DNA of 49,213 nucleotides from Planctomycetota bacterium (GTDB lineage Bacteria; Planctomycetota; Phycisphaerae; SM23-33): contig JAAYCO010000048.1 in assembly GCA_012729725.1 (NCBI GenBank), positions 1 to 49,213 of the forward strand, given 5' to 3'. Below, piece by piece: positions 1 through 9,700 of the stretch. Each line of letters begins with the position of its first letter. Position 1 is the stretch's first letter. The notes beneath the pieces are model-generated. The model ran no database searches and was not told where the DNA came from. It saw only the letters and a list, made by a program, of their open reading frames with translations. The position numbers and the translations under genes are program-made.

Positions 1-3
1 GAA

Positions 4-76
<73 letters not shown>

Positions 77-222
77 TCCAAGAAGGCGGTACGTTAATCA
101 CAACCGGCTACGACGTCAAGAGGAAAAAGCAGTTGGAGCATCCAAAAGCCTCACCCCTTGACTCGCGGGCGGCCATAGAAGTGTATACTGCCGGAAAACG
201 GCCAGGGGACGGCGAAAAACGG

Positions 223-732
223 CTACTTGAGTACGTATTTTTCAGATGGAACCTTCCGCTCCACCATCTCAACGAGCTTGCGGAAGTCCTGTATCTTGTA
301 GCTGTCCAGCGTAAGGCGCGGGCCTCGAATGGAGTCGATGCGCATGATGCCCTTCGACTTGAGCGAGGTTGCGTCGACGGCGGCTATGTCGTCCCAACTG
401 ATCCGCTTGCCGCTTGTGTAGCCGATGCCGCAGCAGTCGGCCTTGACCTTGCGCCGCAACTGCATTATGGCCAGAATCGCCAGCAAGGCGCCCGCCGGCG
501 CCAGGACGTAAGGCGACCAGTGATTCAACACGTACCCGGCAGTGGGATTGTTCAGGCCGAACTCCTCGGGCGGGGGATACTTCGCCTGGTCCGCGATGCA
601 CAACACCGCAAAGCCCAGCAGCATCGCCGCGAGTATAAACAGCTTGACCGACGGTTCCTTCGTCGGCAGGCAAATGAGGGTTTCACCTTGGCACTTGGCT
701 GGCGTTGATTCCGCCGGTTGTGTCGCTGTCAT
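223..732 (-). CDS. Small two-helix membrane protein, unknown function
   Basis: This 169-residue protein has a short cytoplasmic N-terminus and two hydrophobic helices, about residues 29-48 (VKLFILAAMLLGFAVL) and 74-92 (YVLAPAGALLAILAIM). A polar C-terminal domain of about 75 residues contains GIGYTSGKRISWDDIAAVDA and LDSYKIQDFRKLVEMVE. The 'strand + W-D-I' pattern resembles the PH-like domains found after two helices in many bacterial orphan membrane proteins; that resemblance is inference. No enzyme motif is seen. It lies alone between a tRNA and a divergently transcribed gene. The reading frame is convincing from its hydrophobicity pattern, but no family can be assigned. Confidence 0.7.
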   Translation of the reverse strand: MTATQPAESTPAKCQGETLICLPTKEPSVKLFILAAMLLGFAVLCIADQAKYPPPEEFGLNNPTAGYVLNHWSPYVLAPAGALLAILAIMQLRRKVKADCCGIGYTSGKRISWDDIAAVDATSLKSKGIMRIDSIRGPRLTLDSYKIQDFRKLVEMVERKVPSEKYVLK

Positions 733-895
733 GTCAATCCTCTGCTAAAAAAACCTGATGTGAACCGAACAGAAGCATTCTACCCGATGGCCAAAAACCT
801 GTAAACAGAATGTGCTTCCGGAGGTGTATCATGTCAATGGTTGACGCCGGCGTCGGCGGGGGTTTTACTACCGCGACGTCTTTCTGGAGAATGCC

Positions 896-1354
896 GTGAG
901 TGAAGAATGCATCAGGTGCGGCGCCAAGTGCTGCCGCTATTTCTGCCACGAAATCGACACGCCCGAGTCGTATGAGGACTTCGAGAACATCCGCTGGTTC
1001 ATAATGCACAAGGGTGTGTCAGTCCACGTTGACGAGAAACGATGGTACATGGCCGTTGTTGCGCCGTGCATCCATCTTCGTCCCGACAACCGCTGCGGCA
1101 TCTATGAAGATCGCCCGCTCATCTGCCGCCAGTACGGTCACGACAGTTGCGAGGCCTCCGACGGCGATTATGGGTACGAGATCGAGTTCACCACCGCAGC
1201 GCACGTGGAAGCCTACGCAAGAGAGAAGCTTGGAGAGAAGACCTTCCTTCGCGAGCGGTCGAAACACAGGCTAAAGGCCGAAAAGGCGAAGCTCAAGGCA
1301 TCGGGCAAATCGATATCGGCCGGGGCGTCGGCGTCTTCGGGCAGGGCCAGGTAG
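896..1354 (+). CDS. YkgJ-family cysteine-cluster protein
   Basis: This 152-residue protein has the YkgJ/UPF0153 pattern. An N-terminal cluster CIRCGAKCC (C5, C8, C12, C13) is followed by a second set in CIHLRPDNRCGIYEDRPLICRQYG, which together suit binding of a metal or Fe-S cluster. The family's biochemical role is not established. The C-terminus is a Lys/Ala/Ser-rich tail. The start is a GTG at 896 with GGAGA a few bases upstream; the ATG at 891 is followed immediately by a stop in its frame, so it cannot be used. The gene is apparently monocistronic and converges on the HU gene. Confidence 0.88.
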   Translation: MSEECIRCGAKCCRYFCHEIDTPESYEDFENIRWFIMHKGVSVHVDEKRWYMAVVAPCIHLRPDNRCGIYEDRPLICRQYGHDSCEASDGDYGYEIEFTTAAHVEAYAREKLGEKTFLRERSKHRLKAEKAKLKASGKSISAGASASSGRAR

Positions 1355-1379
1355 CAGGATTCCGTCTGCGCGAGCGCAT

Positions 1380-1411
1380 AAAAAAGCGACGGCTTTTAAG
1401 TTCCGTCGCTT
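1380..1411 (-). terminator. Rho-independent terminator of the HU gene
   Basis: On the minus strand a 9-bp perfect stem (AAGCGACGG/CCGTCGCTT) with a 10-nt loop is followed by a run of six T. It starts about 24 nt past the HU stop codon. Read on the plus strand it lacks a T tract, so it acts mainly on the HU transcript. Confidence 0.88.
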
Positions 1412-1434
1412 GACATCTGTGATCGCGGCCGAAA

Positions 1435-1719
1435 TTACTTCTTGAGGACTGTGTCCTTCGCGGCCTTGGCGATGCGGAATTTCAGCACTGTGCGGGCCGG
1501 GATCTTGATCTGCTCGCCGGTCTGCGGGTTGCGACCCATGCGGGCCTTCCTCTTCATGAGCACGAGTTTGCCCAGGCCCGGGATGGTGAAGCCGTTCTTC
1601 GCCTCTTTGTAGGCCATCTGAACCAGGTCTTCCAGCAGGGCGGCAATCTGCTTCTTGGGCAGGTTTGCGCCTTCGGCCAACTTGCCGACGATCTGGGACT
1701 TCGTCATTGCCTTTGCCAT
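1435..1719 (-). CDS. hup: HU family DNA-binding protein
   Basis: The chosen start gives 94 residues, the normal HU length: MAKAMTKSQIVGKLAE..., with the helical N-terminal half and the arm region GLGKLVLMKRKARMGRNPQTGEQIKIPARTVLKFR. The GRNPQTGE-x-I-x-I-PA motif is the DNA-binding arm of HU/IHF proteins. The ORF track extends the frame 90 codons upstream. The start at 1719 is preferred because AAGGAG sits 8-10 nt before it and homology begins there. HU is an abundant nucleoid protein that bends DNA without strong sequence specificity. A hairpin terminator lies just downstream. Confidence 0.95.
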   Translation of the reverse strand: MAKAMTKSQIVGKLAEGANLPKKQIAALLEDLVQMAYKEAKNGFTIPGLGKLVLMKRKARMGRNPQTGEQIKIPARTVLKFRIAKAAKDTVLKK

Positions 1720-2329
1720 CTTTACGCTCCTTCTTGCTAAGTTCGAAATTTCCTCGGCGTGACGGATTGACTTCCTTGACCGACGCCGCCGAAGTTCCGG
1801 GCTACGCTGCCCGAAGACGCTGAATATGTTGTACTCGTGAGGGCCGCACGTCAAGCTCAAAACGCCTGATACCCCTGAAAACAAAGGGTTTTGCGCCCCA
1901 TCGATGCGCGGATCAAACACCCGGTCAATCGGCAGCGCGCAGTTGCCCCACGCCTGCTTGGATATTCTGTAGTAGTGCATAAAAAACATATGTCAATATA
2001 ATATGCGGCGGTCTGCCGACATTTGTTGAATAGGCACGTAAATCCGGTTGCCGGCGGCACTTACACGCTAAATGCCTCTGCGGCGATAATGATGAGGCGC
2101 TTGTTGTGGCCGCATAAAAAGAAGTACATATACAACAATGAGTGTCTTGGGCCGCCAACGGCGTTATTTGGCTTGGGCTGGTCTGGGCCGGGCGATTTTG
2201 CCCATCTGGCCGGGCCGGAAGAATTTTTGTTTTTCTGGCGTGTTTTGCTGTTTTCTCGAGTCTGTTGTTGTCTTGTCGCGGGGATTGGCTTGTTTCCCGC
2301 ATGCTGCGTGGATATAGTAATCGGCCGCT
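1720..2329. other. Gene-free interval between HU and tRNA-Ser
   Basis: This ~610-nt stretch has no ORF with protein-like composition. The listed ORFs (2023, 2142, and the minus-strand 1925 and 2061) are GC-rich shadows running through the tRNA. It presumably carries the HU promoter on the minus strand and the tRNA-Ser promoter on the plus strand. I could not pick a convincing -35/-10 pair for either. Confidence 0.4.
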
Positions 2330-2416
2330 GGAGAGGTGCCAGAGCGGCTGATCGGGCGGCATTGGAAATGCCGTGTGCCCTAACGGGTACCCCGGGTTCG
2401 AATCCCGGCCTCTCCG
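2330..2416 (+). tRNA. tRNA-Ser (anticodon GGA)
   Basis: This 87-nt class II tRNA has acceptor GGAGAGG paired with CCTCTCC, anticodon stem CGGCA/TGCCG around TTGGAAA (anticodon GGA), a long variable arm (GTGCCCTAACGGGTAC) typical of serine tRNAs, and T arm CCGGG-TTCGAAT-CCCGG. Discriminator G; no CCA is encoded. Confidence 0.95.
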
Positions 2417-2530
2417 ATAGGAAGGCCGGGATTCGGGCCCGGCCGCCGCGTAGCGGTCCCCGGGTTTGACGCCCTCGGGCGCTGCCTTGCAAATCCCGGC
2501 CTCTGTGATAAGGTTCGGGATTCAGACCCG
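2401..2530 (+). repeat. Degenerate tandem copy of the tRNA-Ser 3' end
   Basis: The 3' end of tRNA-Ser plus the following bases (AATCCCGGCCTCTCCGATA at 2401) recurs at 2492 as AATCCCGGCCTCTGTGATA, 17 of 19 identical. The downstream GGGATTCGGGCCCG (from about 2428) recurs as GGGATTCAGACCCG (from 2517). The unit is about 90 nt long. No integrase gene is nearby. It could be a partial tRNA duplication or the scar of an integration event. Confidence 0.6.
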
Positions 2531-2566
2531 CCGCGAGTTCTGATACCACCCGCGCACAGGTGAACC

Positions 2567-2767
2567 ATGCAGATTACCTACCAAGGCAAGCCAACAGAAA
2601 CGGCCGCGGGCACGTTGGCTGCTTTTCTGGCGGAGCAGAACTTCGCCTCCGAGACGATCGTGCTGGAGCTCAACGGCCAGATCCGCGGCAAGGAGCATGA
2701 TCTGGGCGCGACGGCGCTGCGCGAAGGCGACGTCTTGAACGTGTTCCGGATCGTCGGGGGGGGGTGA
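2567..2767 (+). CDS. thiS: Sulfur carrier protein ThiS
   Basis: This 66-residue beta-grasp protein is normal in length for ThiS. It ends in the diagnostic glycine tail (FRIVGGG). The C-terminal glycine is adenylated by ThiF and then carries the thiocarboxylate that donates sulfur to the thiazole ring. Conserved features include the N-terminal strand MQITYQGK and the LREGDVLNVF segment before the tail. The gene starts the thiSFGH operon and is separated from thiF by 3 nt. The codons for the glycine tail form a run of nine G. No TPP riboswitch is apparent upstream. Confidence 0.92.
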   Translation: MQITYQGKPTETAAGTLAAFLAEQNFASETIVLELNGQIRGKEHDLGATALREGDVLNVFRIVGGG

Positions 2768-2770
2768 CGT

Positions 2771-3376
2771 ATGCCAGCCAATCCGTTTCTTACTCCTCAT
2801 GAGCGTCAGGTTCTCGAAAACGCCACCGTCGGCATCGCCGGCGCGGGCGGGCTGGGCTCCAACTGTGCAGCCCATCTGGTGCGAGCCGGAATCCGCCGCC
2901 TGGTAATCGCCGATTTTGACGTAGTGAGCGAGGGCAACCTGAACCGCCAGTTCTTCTTCCGCGACCAGGTGGGACTCAAGAAGGTTGACGCGCTTCGGGA
3001 GAACCTGCTGAGGATTGACTGCGATCTGACGCTGGAGATGCACGACATCAAGCTCAACGACGCCAATATCGGGCCGATGTTCGCTGCCTGCGGCATCGTG
3101 GCCGAGGCGCTCGACAGCGCACAGGACAAGGCAATGCTCGTGGATACCCTCTTGCCCGCCGGCAAAACCGTGGTTACAGTCAGCGGCATCGCGGGGTGGG
3201 GCCGTTCCAACGATATCATCGCTCGCCAGGTTGGCGGGAATCTGGTGATGATTGGAGATTGCCACACCGCAGTCGATCCGTCCATGTGTGTCTGGCCGGT
3301 GTCGCCTCGCGTTGGCATAGCAGCCGCCATGCAGGCCAACAGCATCGTCGCCAGGTTGTTGAAGAAGAATATCTGA
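2771..3376 (+). CDS. thiF: ThiS adenylyltransferase ThiF (short family)
   Basis: This 201-residue E1-like enzyme has the Rossmann nucleotide-binding motif GIAGAGGLGSN near residue 23, an acidic residue ending strand 2 (IADFDVV) and the N-x-x-R-Q motif (EGNLNRQFFF). It adenylates the C-terminal glycine of ThiS. The length matches the short ThiF type that usually sits beside thiS, thiG and thiH, rather than the ~250-residue MoeB-like form, and it lacks that form's obvious CxxC zinc pairs. It is read 3 nt after thiS and 45 nt before thiG, so co-translation with ThiS is likely. Confidence 0.9.
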   Translation: MPANPFLTPHERQVLENATVGIAGAGGLGSNCAAHLVRAGIRRLVIADFDVVSEGNLNRQFFFRDQVGLKKVDALRENLLRIDCDLTLEMHDIKLNDANIGPMFAACGIVAEALDSAQDKAMLVDTLLPAGKTVVTVSGIAGWGRSNDIIARQVGGNLVMIGDCHTAVDPSMCVWPVSPRVGIAAAMQANSIVARLLKKNI

Positions 3377-3421
3377 CGCGCCATCGCCAACCGACGACGC
3401 TAGATCGGTAAGGATTGCAGT

Positions 3422-4195
3422 ATGAAGGAACTCGTGATTGCCGGCAGACGGTTCACCAACCGGTTCTTCCTTGGAACCGGCAAGTTTGCCTCTACCGAGC
3501 TTTTCTCAGCGGCTCTTGAAGCCTCGCAAACGCAACTGGTCACCACCGCCCTGACGCGCGTGAATCCGGATGACGCCGAGCATGACGACATACTGCGCGC
3601 CATCGACAGGAATCGCATTGAGATCATGCTTAATACCTCCGGCGCTCGCAATGCCGACGAAGCCGTCCGCATCGCGCAACTTGGCGAAGCTGCCGGCTTC
3701 ACGTGGATCAAGCTCGAAATTCACCCTGACGCCCGCTACCTTCTGCCTGATCCGATCGAAACGCTCAAGGCCGTCGAGATTCTAGCAAAGCGAGGGCTGG
3801 TCGTGTTGCCGTACATCAATGCGGATCCGGTGCTTGCCCGCCATCTCGAAGAGGCCGGCGCCGCTGCCGTTATGCCGCTGGGTTCGCCCATCGGGTCCAA
3901 CCAGGGGCTTCGCACGCGAAGCATGATCGAGATCATCGTCGAACAGAGCCACGTTCCGGTGATCGTTGATGCCGGAATCGGCCTGCCGTCGCACGCTGCC
4001 GAGGCCATCGAGCTCGGCGCGGATGCGGTGCTGGTGAATACGGCAGTGGCTTCGGCGGACGATCCGGTTGGCATGGCCGAGGCGTTCAGGCTTGCTGTTC
4101 GTGCCGCCGAGTTGGGCATGATGTCCGGCCCGCCAACTGCCGGAAGACTGGCCTCGGCCACCAGCCCGATGGACACCTTCGACATCTTCAAGTGA
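3422..4195 (+). CDS. thiG: Thiazole synthase ThiG
   Basis: This 257-residue TIM-barrel enzyme is normal in length for ThiG. It condenses 1-deoxy-D-xylulose 5-phosphate, dehydroglycine and the ThiS thiocarboxylate into the thiazole phosphate. Visible family signatures are GTGKFAS at the N-terminus, the Schiff-base lysine region [41 protein letters not shown] and the phosphate-binding segment [14 protein letters not shown]. It is the third gene of the thi operon; thiH follows after 13 nt. Confidence 0.96.
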   Translation: MKELVIAGRRFTNRFFLGTGKFASTELFSAALEASQTQLVTTALTRVNPDDAEHDDILRAIDRNRIEIMLNTSGARNADEAVRIAQLGEAAGFTWIKLEIHPDARYLLPDPIETLKAVEILAKRGLVVLPYINADPVLARHLEEAGAAAVMPLGSPIGSNQGLRTRSMIEIIVEQSHVPVIVDAGIGLPSHAAEAIELGADAVLVNTAVASADDPVGMAEAFRLAVRAAELGMMSGPPTAGRLASATSPMDTFDIFK

Positions 4196-4208
4196 CAGAA
4201 CAGGCGTC

Positions 4209-5309
4209 ATGTTTCCCAAACTGAAATTCACCGAACGCCAGATTCTTGATTACTACCGCTCCGTCACGCCGCGGATGGTCGCCGCCTCGCTGGATGCGTC
4301 CAGGTGCAGTTTTTTCGACCTGCTGAATCTGCTCTCCCCGGCAGCGGCGGGATGCATCGACGAGATGCGAGAGCGGGCCACCCTGGCGCGCCGGCGATAT
4401 TATGGTAAAACCGTTTCGGTCTATGCGCCGCTGTACATCTCCAATTCCTGCGTGAATTGCTGCAAGTATTGCGACTTCAACAGCCGCCGAAAGGTGGAGC
4501 GCAAGATACTGACGCTTGACGAAATCCGGCTCGAGTGCCAGGCCATCCGACAGAGCGGAAGCGATTCGGTGCTGATCGTGGCCGGCGAAGATCCCAAACG
4601 CATGAACGTCGATTTTCTGGGCCAGGTGGGGCGGATGCTCCGGGAGATGTTCTCATATGTGGCTCTGGAAGTTGCTCCTCGCGACGAAGCCGAATACCGC
4701 CAGCTCTTCGCCGCGGGGTATGAAGGCGTGACGTGCTTCCAGGAAACATACGACCAGGATCTGTATCGAGATTTGCATCCTGCCGGCCCCAAGAGCAACT
4801 ACGATTATCGGCTCTGGACCCTGTTGCGCGCCGGCAGGGCTGGGTTCCGCGTTCTGGGCATGGCGTTCCTGCTGGGCTTGGCGCCATGGCGGCTGGAAGC
4901 TGCAAGCCTGGGCGCGCACGCGCTGTACCTGATGAAAGAGTGCTACCGAAGCAGGATTCAGTTCGCCTTTCCGCGAATCACGCCAGTAAACGGCGGCTTC
5001 CAGCCGGCAAACCCGGTCAGCGACGCCGATCTCGAACAAATGATGCTGGCCTTCCGCATCGCGTTTCCACAGAGCGCCATGACCGTTTCAACGCGGGAAT
5101 CGCCGGCTTTTCGCGATGCGATTGTGCGAAGCTGCGCGGACAACATGAGCGCCGGTTCTCGCGTCACCCCCGGCGGCTACGCCGTGCTTGCAGACCGCGA
5201 GGTGGCGCAGTTCACGCTTAAAGACGACCGAAAGGCCGCCGATGTGTACGCCGCCATCCGCCAAAACGGGCAGGAAGTCGTGTTCAAGAACTGGGACAGC
5301 CGCATCTGA
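4209..5309 (+). CDS. thiH: 2-iminoacetate synthase ThiH (radical SAM)
   Basis: This 366-residue radical SAM enzyme cleaves tyrosine to give 2-iminoacetate (dehydroglycine) for ThiG. The CX3CX2C motif that holds the 4Fe-4S cluster is visible as CVNCCKYC, preceded by the family's APLYISNSC stretch. Further ThiH features are the FQETYDQDLYRDLHPAGPK segment and RMTPV-like FPRITPVNGGF. The length fits ThiH/ThiO-independent (anaerobic-type) thiazole synthesis, implying low-oxygen capability, although ThiH also occurs in facultative aerobes. It is the last thi gene and converges closely with the hydrolase at 5325. Confidence 0.95.
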   Translation: MFPKLKFTERQILDYYRSVTPRMVAASLDASRCSFFDLLNLLSPAAAGCIDEMRERATLARRRYYGKTVSVYAPLYISNSCVNCCKYCDFNSRRKVERKILTLDEIRLECQAIRQSGSDSVLIVAGEDPKRMNVDFLGQVGRMLREMFSYVALEVAPRDEAEYRQLFAAGYEGVTCFQETYDQDLYRDLHPAGPKSNYDYRLWTLLRAGRAGFRVLGMAFLLGLAPWRLEAASLGAHALYLMKECYRSRIQFAFPRITPVNGGFQPANPVSDADLEQMMLAFRIAFPQSAMTVSTRESPAFRDAIVRSCADNMSAGSRVTPGGYAVLADREVAQFTLKDDRKAADVYAAIRQNGQEVVFKNWDSRI

Positions 5310-5324
5310 TCCCATGCGGGTCGG

Positions 5325-6296
5325 TCATATCCTCTCTTCCAGCCAGGCGTAGGCATATTCCCTCATGTGCTTGAGAGTGGTGTGCCCGTCGCCGTGGCAG
5401 AGTATTTGAAGGTTGTTTGTCGCGTCGCACAGTTGGAAGACGAACCGCGCCTTGGTGAAGCACTCGAAAATGGGCTCGACCATGGGGTTGTACAGGTCGT
5501 TCCACGGCTCGATCAGCAATACTGATCTGGGGGCGATCAGCGAGAGCAGCTCCTGGTATTCGAACGGCGGCTGGCCCGTGTAACTGGTCATCAGATCAAG
5601 CACCGGGCTGAGGCTGTTCTTGTGGGGCCGGTTGCGGTAAATGTTCGTCAGGTTCGGACTCAAGCCCGCTGCCGACACTGCCGCCTTGATTCGATCATCC
5701 AAGGCAGTCAGATACAGCACGCATCTGCCGCCCGTGGACAGGCCCACGCATGCAATCCTGTCGGGATTGACGAAAGACTGAGATGTCAGGACATCAAGTG
5801 CGCATTGTTGCACCCAAAGCCTGACGCCGTCGAGCGACCAGTTGGGATACCGCCCGTAAAACCGCTCCGCCATCTGTGCAGCCGAGCGCCCTTCGTTGCC
5901 TTCGCCGAACCCGAACTGATCCACCGCCAGCGTAACCCATCCGCGCCTGGCGAGTTCAACGGCGTACTGCTGGTTGCTTCCTGGCATAAGCACGCTGCGG
6001 TGACCGGTCTTGACGTTTGGGCCGTGAATGACAAGGGCGGCGGGATATTTCTTCCTCGGCTTGAAAGCCGGGGGGTAGATAAGTGCGCCGTATGTGGCGT
6101 AGTCCGGCACTGCCGTCAGGCGGATGTGCTTCATATGCAGGCCGAGGTCTTCGTAGTCGCGGATGCACTGCATTCGCCGCCTGAATCGCAGCGGGGGCGC
6201 CTGGCCGAGCGTTGCGACAATTCTACCGCGGGTTTCCTGCCGGATCTTGTCCCATTCTTTACGGGTGCAGCCGCGCCTGATTACGTCTCTGAACAT
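5325..6296 (-). CDS. Alpha/beta hydrolase (acetyl-xylan-esterase-like)
   Basis: This 323-residue protein has an alpha/beta-hydrolase core. The strand ALVIHGPN is followed by VDQFGFGEG, a nucleophile elbow GLSTGG (the Ser is the probable nucleophile), an acid loop near LIEPWNDLYNP, and a histidine in HGDGHTT close to the C-terminus. The layout matches the planctomycete esterase/dienelactone-hydrolase-like group often annotated as acetyl xylan esterase. There is no signal peptide, so it is probably cytoplasmic. The exact substrate is unknown. It converges on thiH with only ~15 nt between stops. Confidence 0.75.
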   Translation of the reverse strand: MFRDVIRRGCTRKEWDKIRQETRGRIVATLGQAPPLRFRRRMQCIRDYEDLGLHMKHIRLTAVPDYATYGALIYPPAFKPRKKYPAALVIHGPNVKTGHRSVLMPGSNQQYAVELARRGWVTLAVDQFGFGEGNEGRSAAQMAERFYGRYPNWSLDGVRLWVQQCALDVLTSQSFVNPDRIACVGLSTGGRCVLYLTALDDRIKAAVSAAGLSPNLTNIYRNRPHKNSLSPVLDLMTSYTGQPPFEYQELLSLIAPRSVLLIEPWNDLYNPMVEPIFECFTKARFVFQLCDATNNLQILCHGDGHTTLKHMREYAYAWLEERI

Positions 6297-6656
6297 AGTT
6301 AGCGCCTCCCATTGAAGAAATGTCCCGCACCATCGACGTTTTGGTTAGTGCACAAGCCCAGACAGAGCCTGTATGCCGCATTTGCCCGCCCTATGTGCTC
6401 GCTAAACATCAGCTTTTGCTCACCGTTTCTGCCGTAGTTCCGGTTAGCAGCATGTACACCAGAGGCCACTTGTGGAGGCCGTTTTCGTGAGTGCCTCCAG
6501 ATATGATCTACTACTATGCTACCACAATCTGCGAATTACGCCAGTGTCAAACGCCAAATGTCAGACGCCGCAGGCCAAGTCTCTCTCGCCGAGTAATGCC
6601 AGAATGCCCTAACCAACCCGCCACGCATCTGTCCAATATCCACACCTGCCAACGTG
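6297..6656. other. Gene-free interval upstream of the DGR target
   Basis: About 360 nt separate the divergent hydrolase from the kinase promoter. The ORF track extends the kinase frame through this stretch, but the translated peptide is low-quality and the good ribosome site lies far downstream. No RNA gene or clear repeat is seen. Confidence 0.4.
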
Positions 6657-6685
6657 TAGACTGCCGGGCGGGAAGGTCTTACAAT
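6657..6685 (+). promoter_or_regulatory. Possible sigma-70 promoter of the kinase/DGR target
   Basis: TAGACT, 17 nt of spacer, then TACAAT lie 40 nt upstream of the preferred kinase start. The -10 box is close to consensus; the -35 matches poorly in its second half. Confidence 0.4.
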
Positions 6686-6724
6686 CCGCTCATCAGTTCC
6701 GTGGCGGCAAAGGAGTTTGGATAC

Positions 6725-9700
6725 ATGGGCGAAAAGGTTGATATTCGTGTGGATGGTTACCATCTGACCGATGCCATCGGCACGGGCGGCATGGGCAGCG
6801 TGTTCCGGGCCACGGTCGAGGCTGACGACAAGCCGGTGGCCAGGGGCACAACCGTCGCCGTCAAATTGCTTCATCCGCATCTGCGGACGATAGAGGAATT
6901 CGTCAAGCGGTTCCATCGCGAGGCCCGTCTGGCTGCGTCCATCGATCACCCCAACGTCGTGCGCGTGCTCGACGAAGGCTGCGAAGACCGCAAGCACTAT
7001 ATCGTTATGGAGATGGCTGAGGGCCTCAAGCTCAACGACCTCATCGGCGACAACCAGCCGCTAAGCCCCCAGCAGACCATCGAGGTGATGAACCAGGTGT
7101 GCGACGCCCTCGGGGCCGCTGCCGCCGTGGCAGACCCCGACCAACCCGGCCGCGTGCGGAATCTCGTCCATCGCGACATCAAGCCCGACAACATCATGAT
7201 CCAGCCGCTGGATCGCAAACAGTACGACACAATGACCCGCACGGGCGACAAGACCGCCCTGGCCAACATCCGCGTCAAGCTGCTGGACTTCGGCCTGGCC
7301 AAAGACGTCAAGGCCCTCTCGACCATCCTCTCACAGACCGGCCAGTCGCTGGGCACGCCCGCTTACATGTCACCCGAGCAGTGTCGCGGCGACGACGTTG
7401 ACGGCAGAAGCGACATCTACTCACTGGGCGTGGTTGCGTATCACATGATCACCGGCACCCAGCCGTTCGCCGGGCCAACAACGGTTGCATACGCCACGCA
7501 GCACGCCGAAGAGATTCCGCCTGACATCCTTGGCCGCAATCCGCTGTGCCCCAAAAACCTTGCCGATTGCATCTATCGCTGCCTGGCGAAAGACCCCAAG
7601 GATCGCTACGCCGAGGCGGCTGAGCTTCAAGCCGATCTGGTGCGGGTGTCGAAGGGCCAAACCGTCGCCAAGGTGTACAAGTTCAAGAAGAAAGGCAGCT
7701 TCAGCCATCGAAAGGTGGCGGCGATTATGGCGGCAACCGCCGTTATCCTGCTGCTTGCCGTGGCGGGCGGCTGGTTTTTCCTTACCGATCGCGCCAAGGC
7801 GGACTTTGCCGAGGCGGTGCGTCAGGCTGATGTGCTGATAGCAGCCCAGGACTACGCCGGGGCCAGCTCGAAGCTTCAGCAGGCGATAGCGGATTTTCCA
7901 AACCGTGCCAACAAGGCCCAACTGACAGCACCCGCCCACGATCGGCTGAGGGATATCGCTGCTAAGGCAGCCGAGCAGGAATCCGCCCGGATGGTCTCAC
8001 AGGAGCAGCAGCGCCGTCGCGAACACGAAGCCGCCGCCGTTGCAGCCGTCGCGGCCATCAAGGCAAAAACCGCGGCCGCGGATTATCAAGGCGCCATAGA
8101 CGCCGCCAACGCAGCACTCACCACCTTTGCCGACACGCCCGCGGGGGCCCAACTGCCCGATCTTCTGGCGGGGGCCACGGAAAAACTTCGGGGCCGGCAG
8201 GAGGCGGACAAGGCACTCGCTGAAGCCCAGCGTAAGCAGCAGGAAGAGCAGGCCCGCATCGAGCGAGATCGACAGACAGCCGAGGCCGCCGCCCGCCGCG
8301 AGCGATTTGTTCGCTACCGTGATGAGGGGCAGGTCGCCTATAACCGTGCCGTTGCTTCCGGCAGCCGATCTGATTATCTCACCGCGCGAGCATCGTTTGA
8401 GGCCGCCATCGCTGAGCAGCAAGACGCCGAGGTTCAGCGTTTATTGCAGCAGTGCATCGACCGCACAACGCGGCATCGCATCGCGGTGGCGGACTTTTCC
8501 GTCACCGGGGATGTGGGCATTGCCGATGCTGGCAAGGCGGTTGGCGAGTTGCTGCTGAGTCGCTTCGGGGCCGACCGTTACCAGCTTGTGGAGCGTTCGC
8601 ACCTGGCTGCCATCTTGGCTGAGCACGATCTGACGATGGCGGAGATTGTCTCCAATCCCGCCCGCCTTCGCGGCAAGAACCTCGCCGGCGTGCGGTATAT
8701 CGCGCTTGGTAGCGTGGTTCGCCTGGGCAACATCGCCATCTCTGCTCGGGTGGTTGACGTGACTTCGGGCGACATTATCCAGACGGCTGAGGTATCTGCC
8801 GAAGATGCTCGGGGCCTTCAGAATGCACTGGCCGAACTCGCCCGCATCCTCCAGATGACGCCGGAGGAGAAGAAGGCGTATCTGGACTCGGCGCTGTATC
8901 CCCAGCTTCTGGCAGAGGCTCGTTCCAAGCGTCAGGCCCGCCAATATGACGATGCCATATCCATTTATCAGCGGGTGCTGGCCATTCGTTCAACGGTGGA
9001 CATTCAGGATGAGCTTTCAGCCTGCCGCCGCGACAAGGATGCATGGGAGCGGCTGCAGGCAGATGAGCGTGAGCGCCAGCGGCAGGAGGCCCAGCGTGCG
9101 AAGGAACGCCAGGAAGCCGATCGCGAGCGTGATCAACAATTCGCATCGCTGGTTCAACAGGCCCGCGCCATTGCCGATACGCTGCCTGCTGACCGCAGCC
9201 GCCTGACGGAATCGCAGAAGTCGCAGGCTCAGCGCGGGGTTTCATTGACGGATCAGGCCTTGGCTATCAAGCCCGGCGACGCCACCGCTACGGCCCTGAA
9301 GTCCCGCCTGGCGGGATATCTTGGGCCGGAGAAGGAACTCACACTCGATCTCGGCGGCGGTGTTAGCATGAAGCTGGTGCTCATCCCCGCCGGTCGCTTC
9401 ATGATGGGCAGCCCCTCCAACGAGAAGGATCGTGACGGCGATGAAGGCCCCCAACGCCAGGTGACGATCTCCAAGCCGTTCTACATGGGCGTGTACGAGG
9501 TGACACAGGCTCAGTATGAGGCAGTAATGGGCAATAATCCCAGTCATTTCAAAGGGGCGAACAATCCGGTGGAGCAGGTTTCGTGGAACGACGCCACAGA
9601 ATTCTGCCGTCGTTTGAGTCAGCGAACGGGCAAGACTGTCCGTCTTCCTACCGAGGCCGAGTGGGAATACGCCTGCCGTGCTGGCACGACTACCCGTTTC

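Noticed and set aside
2417-2566. TPP riboswitch upstream of thiSFGH
   Set aside because: The usual conserved core (CTGAGA ... ACC-TGAT) is not present; the region is instead filled by the tRNA-Ser 3'-end duplication.
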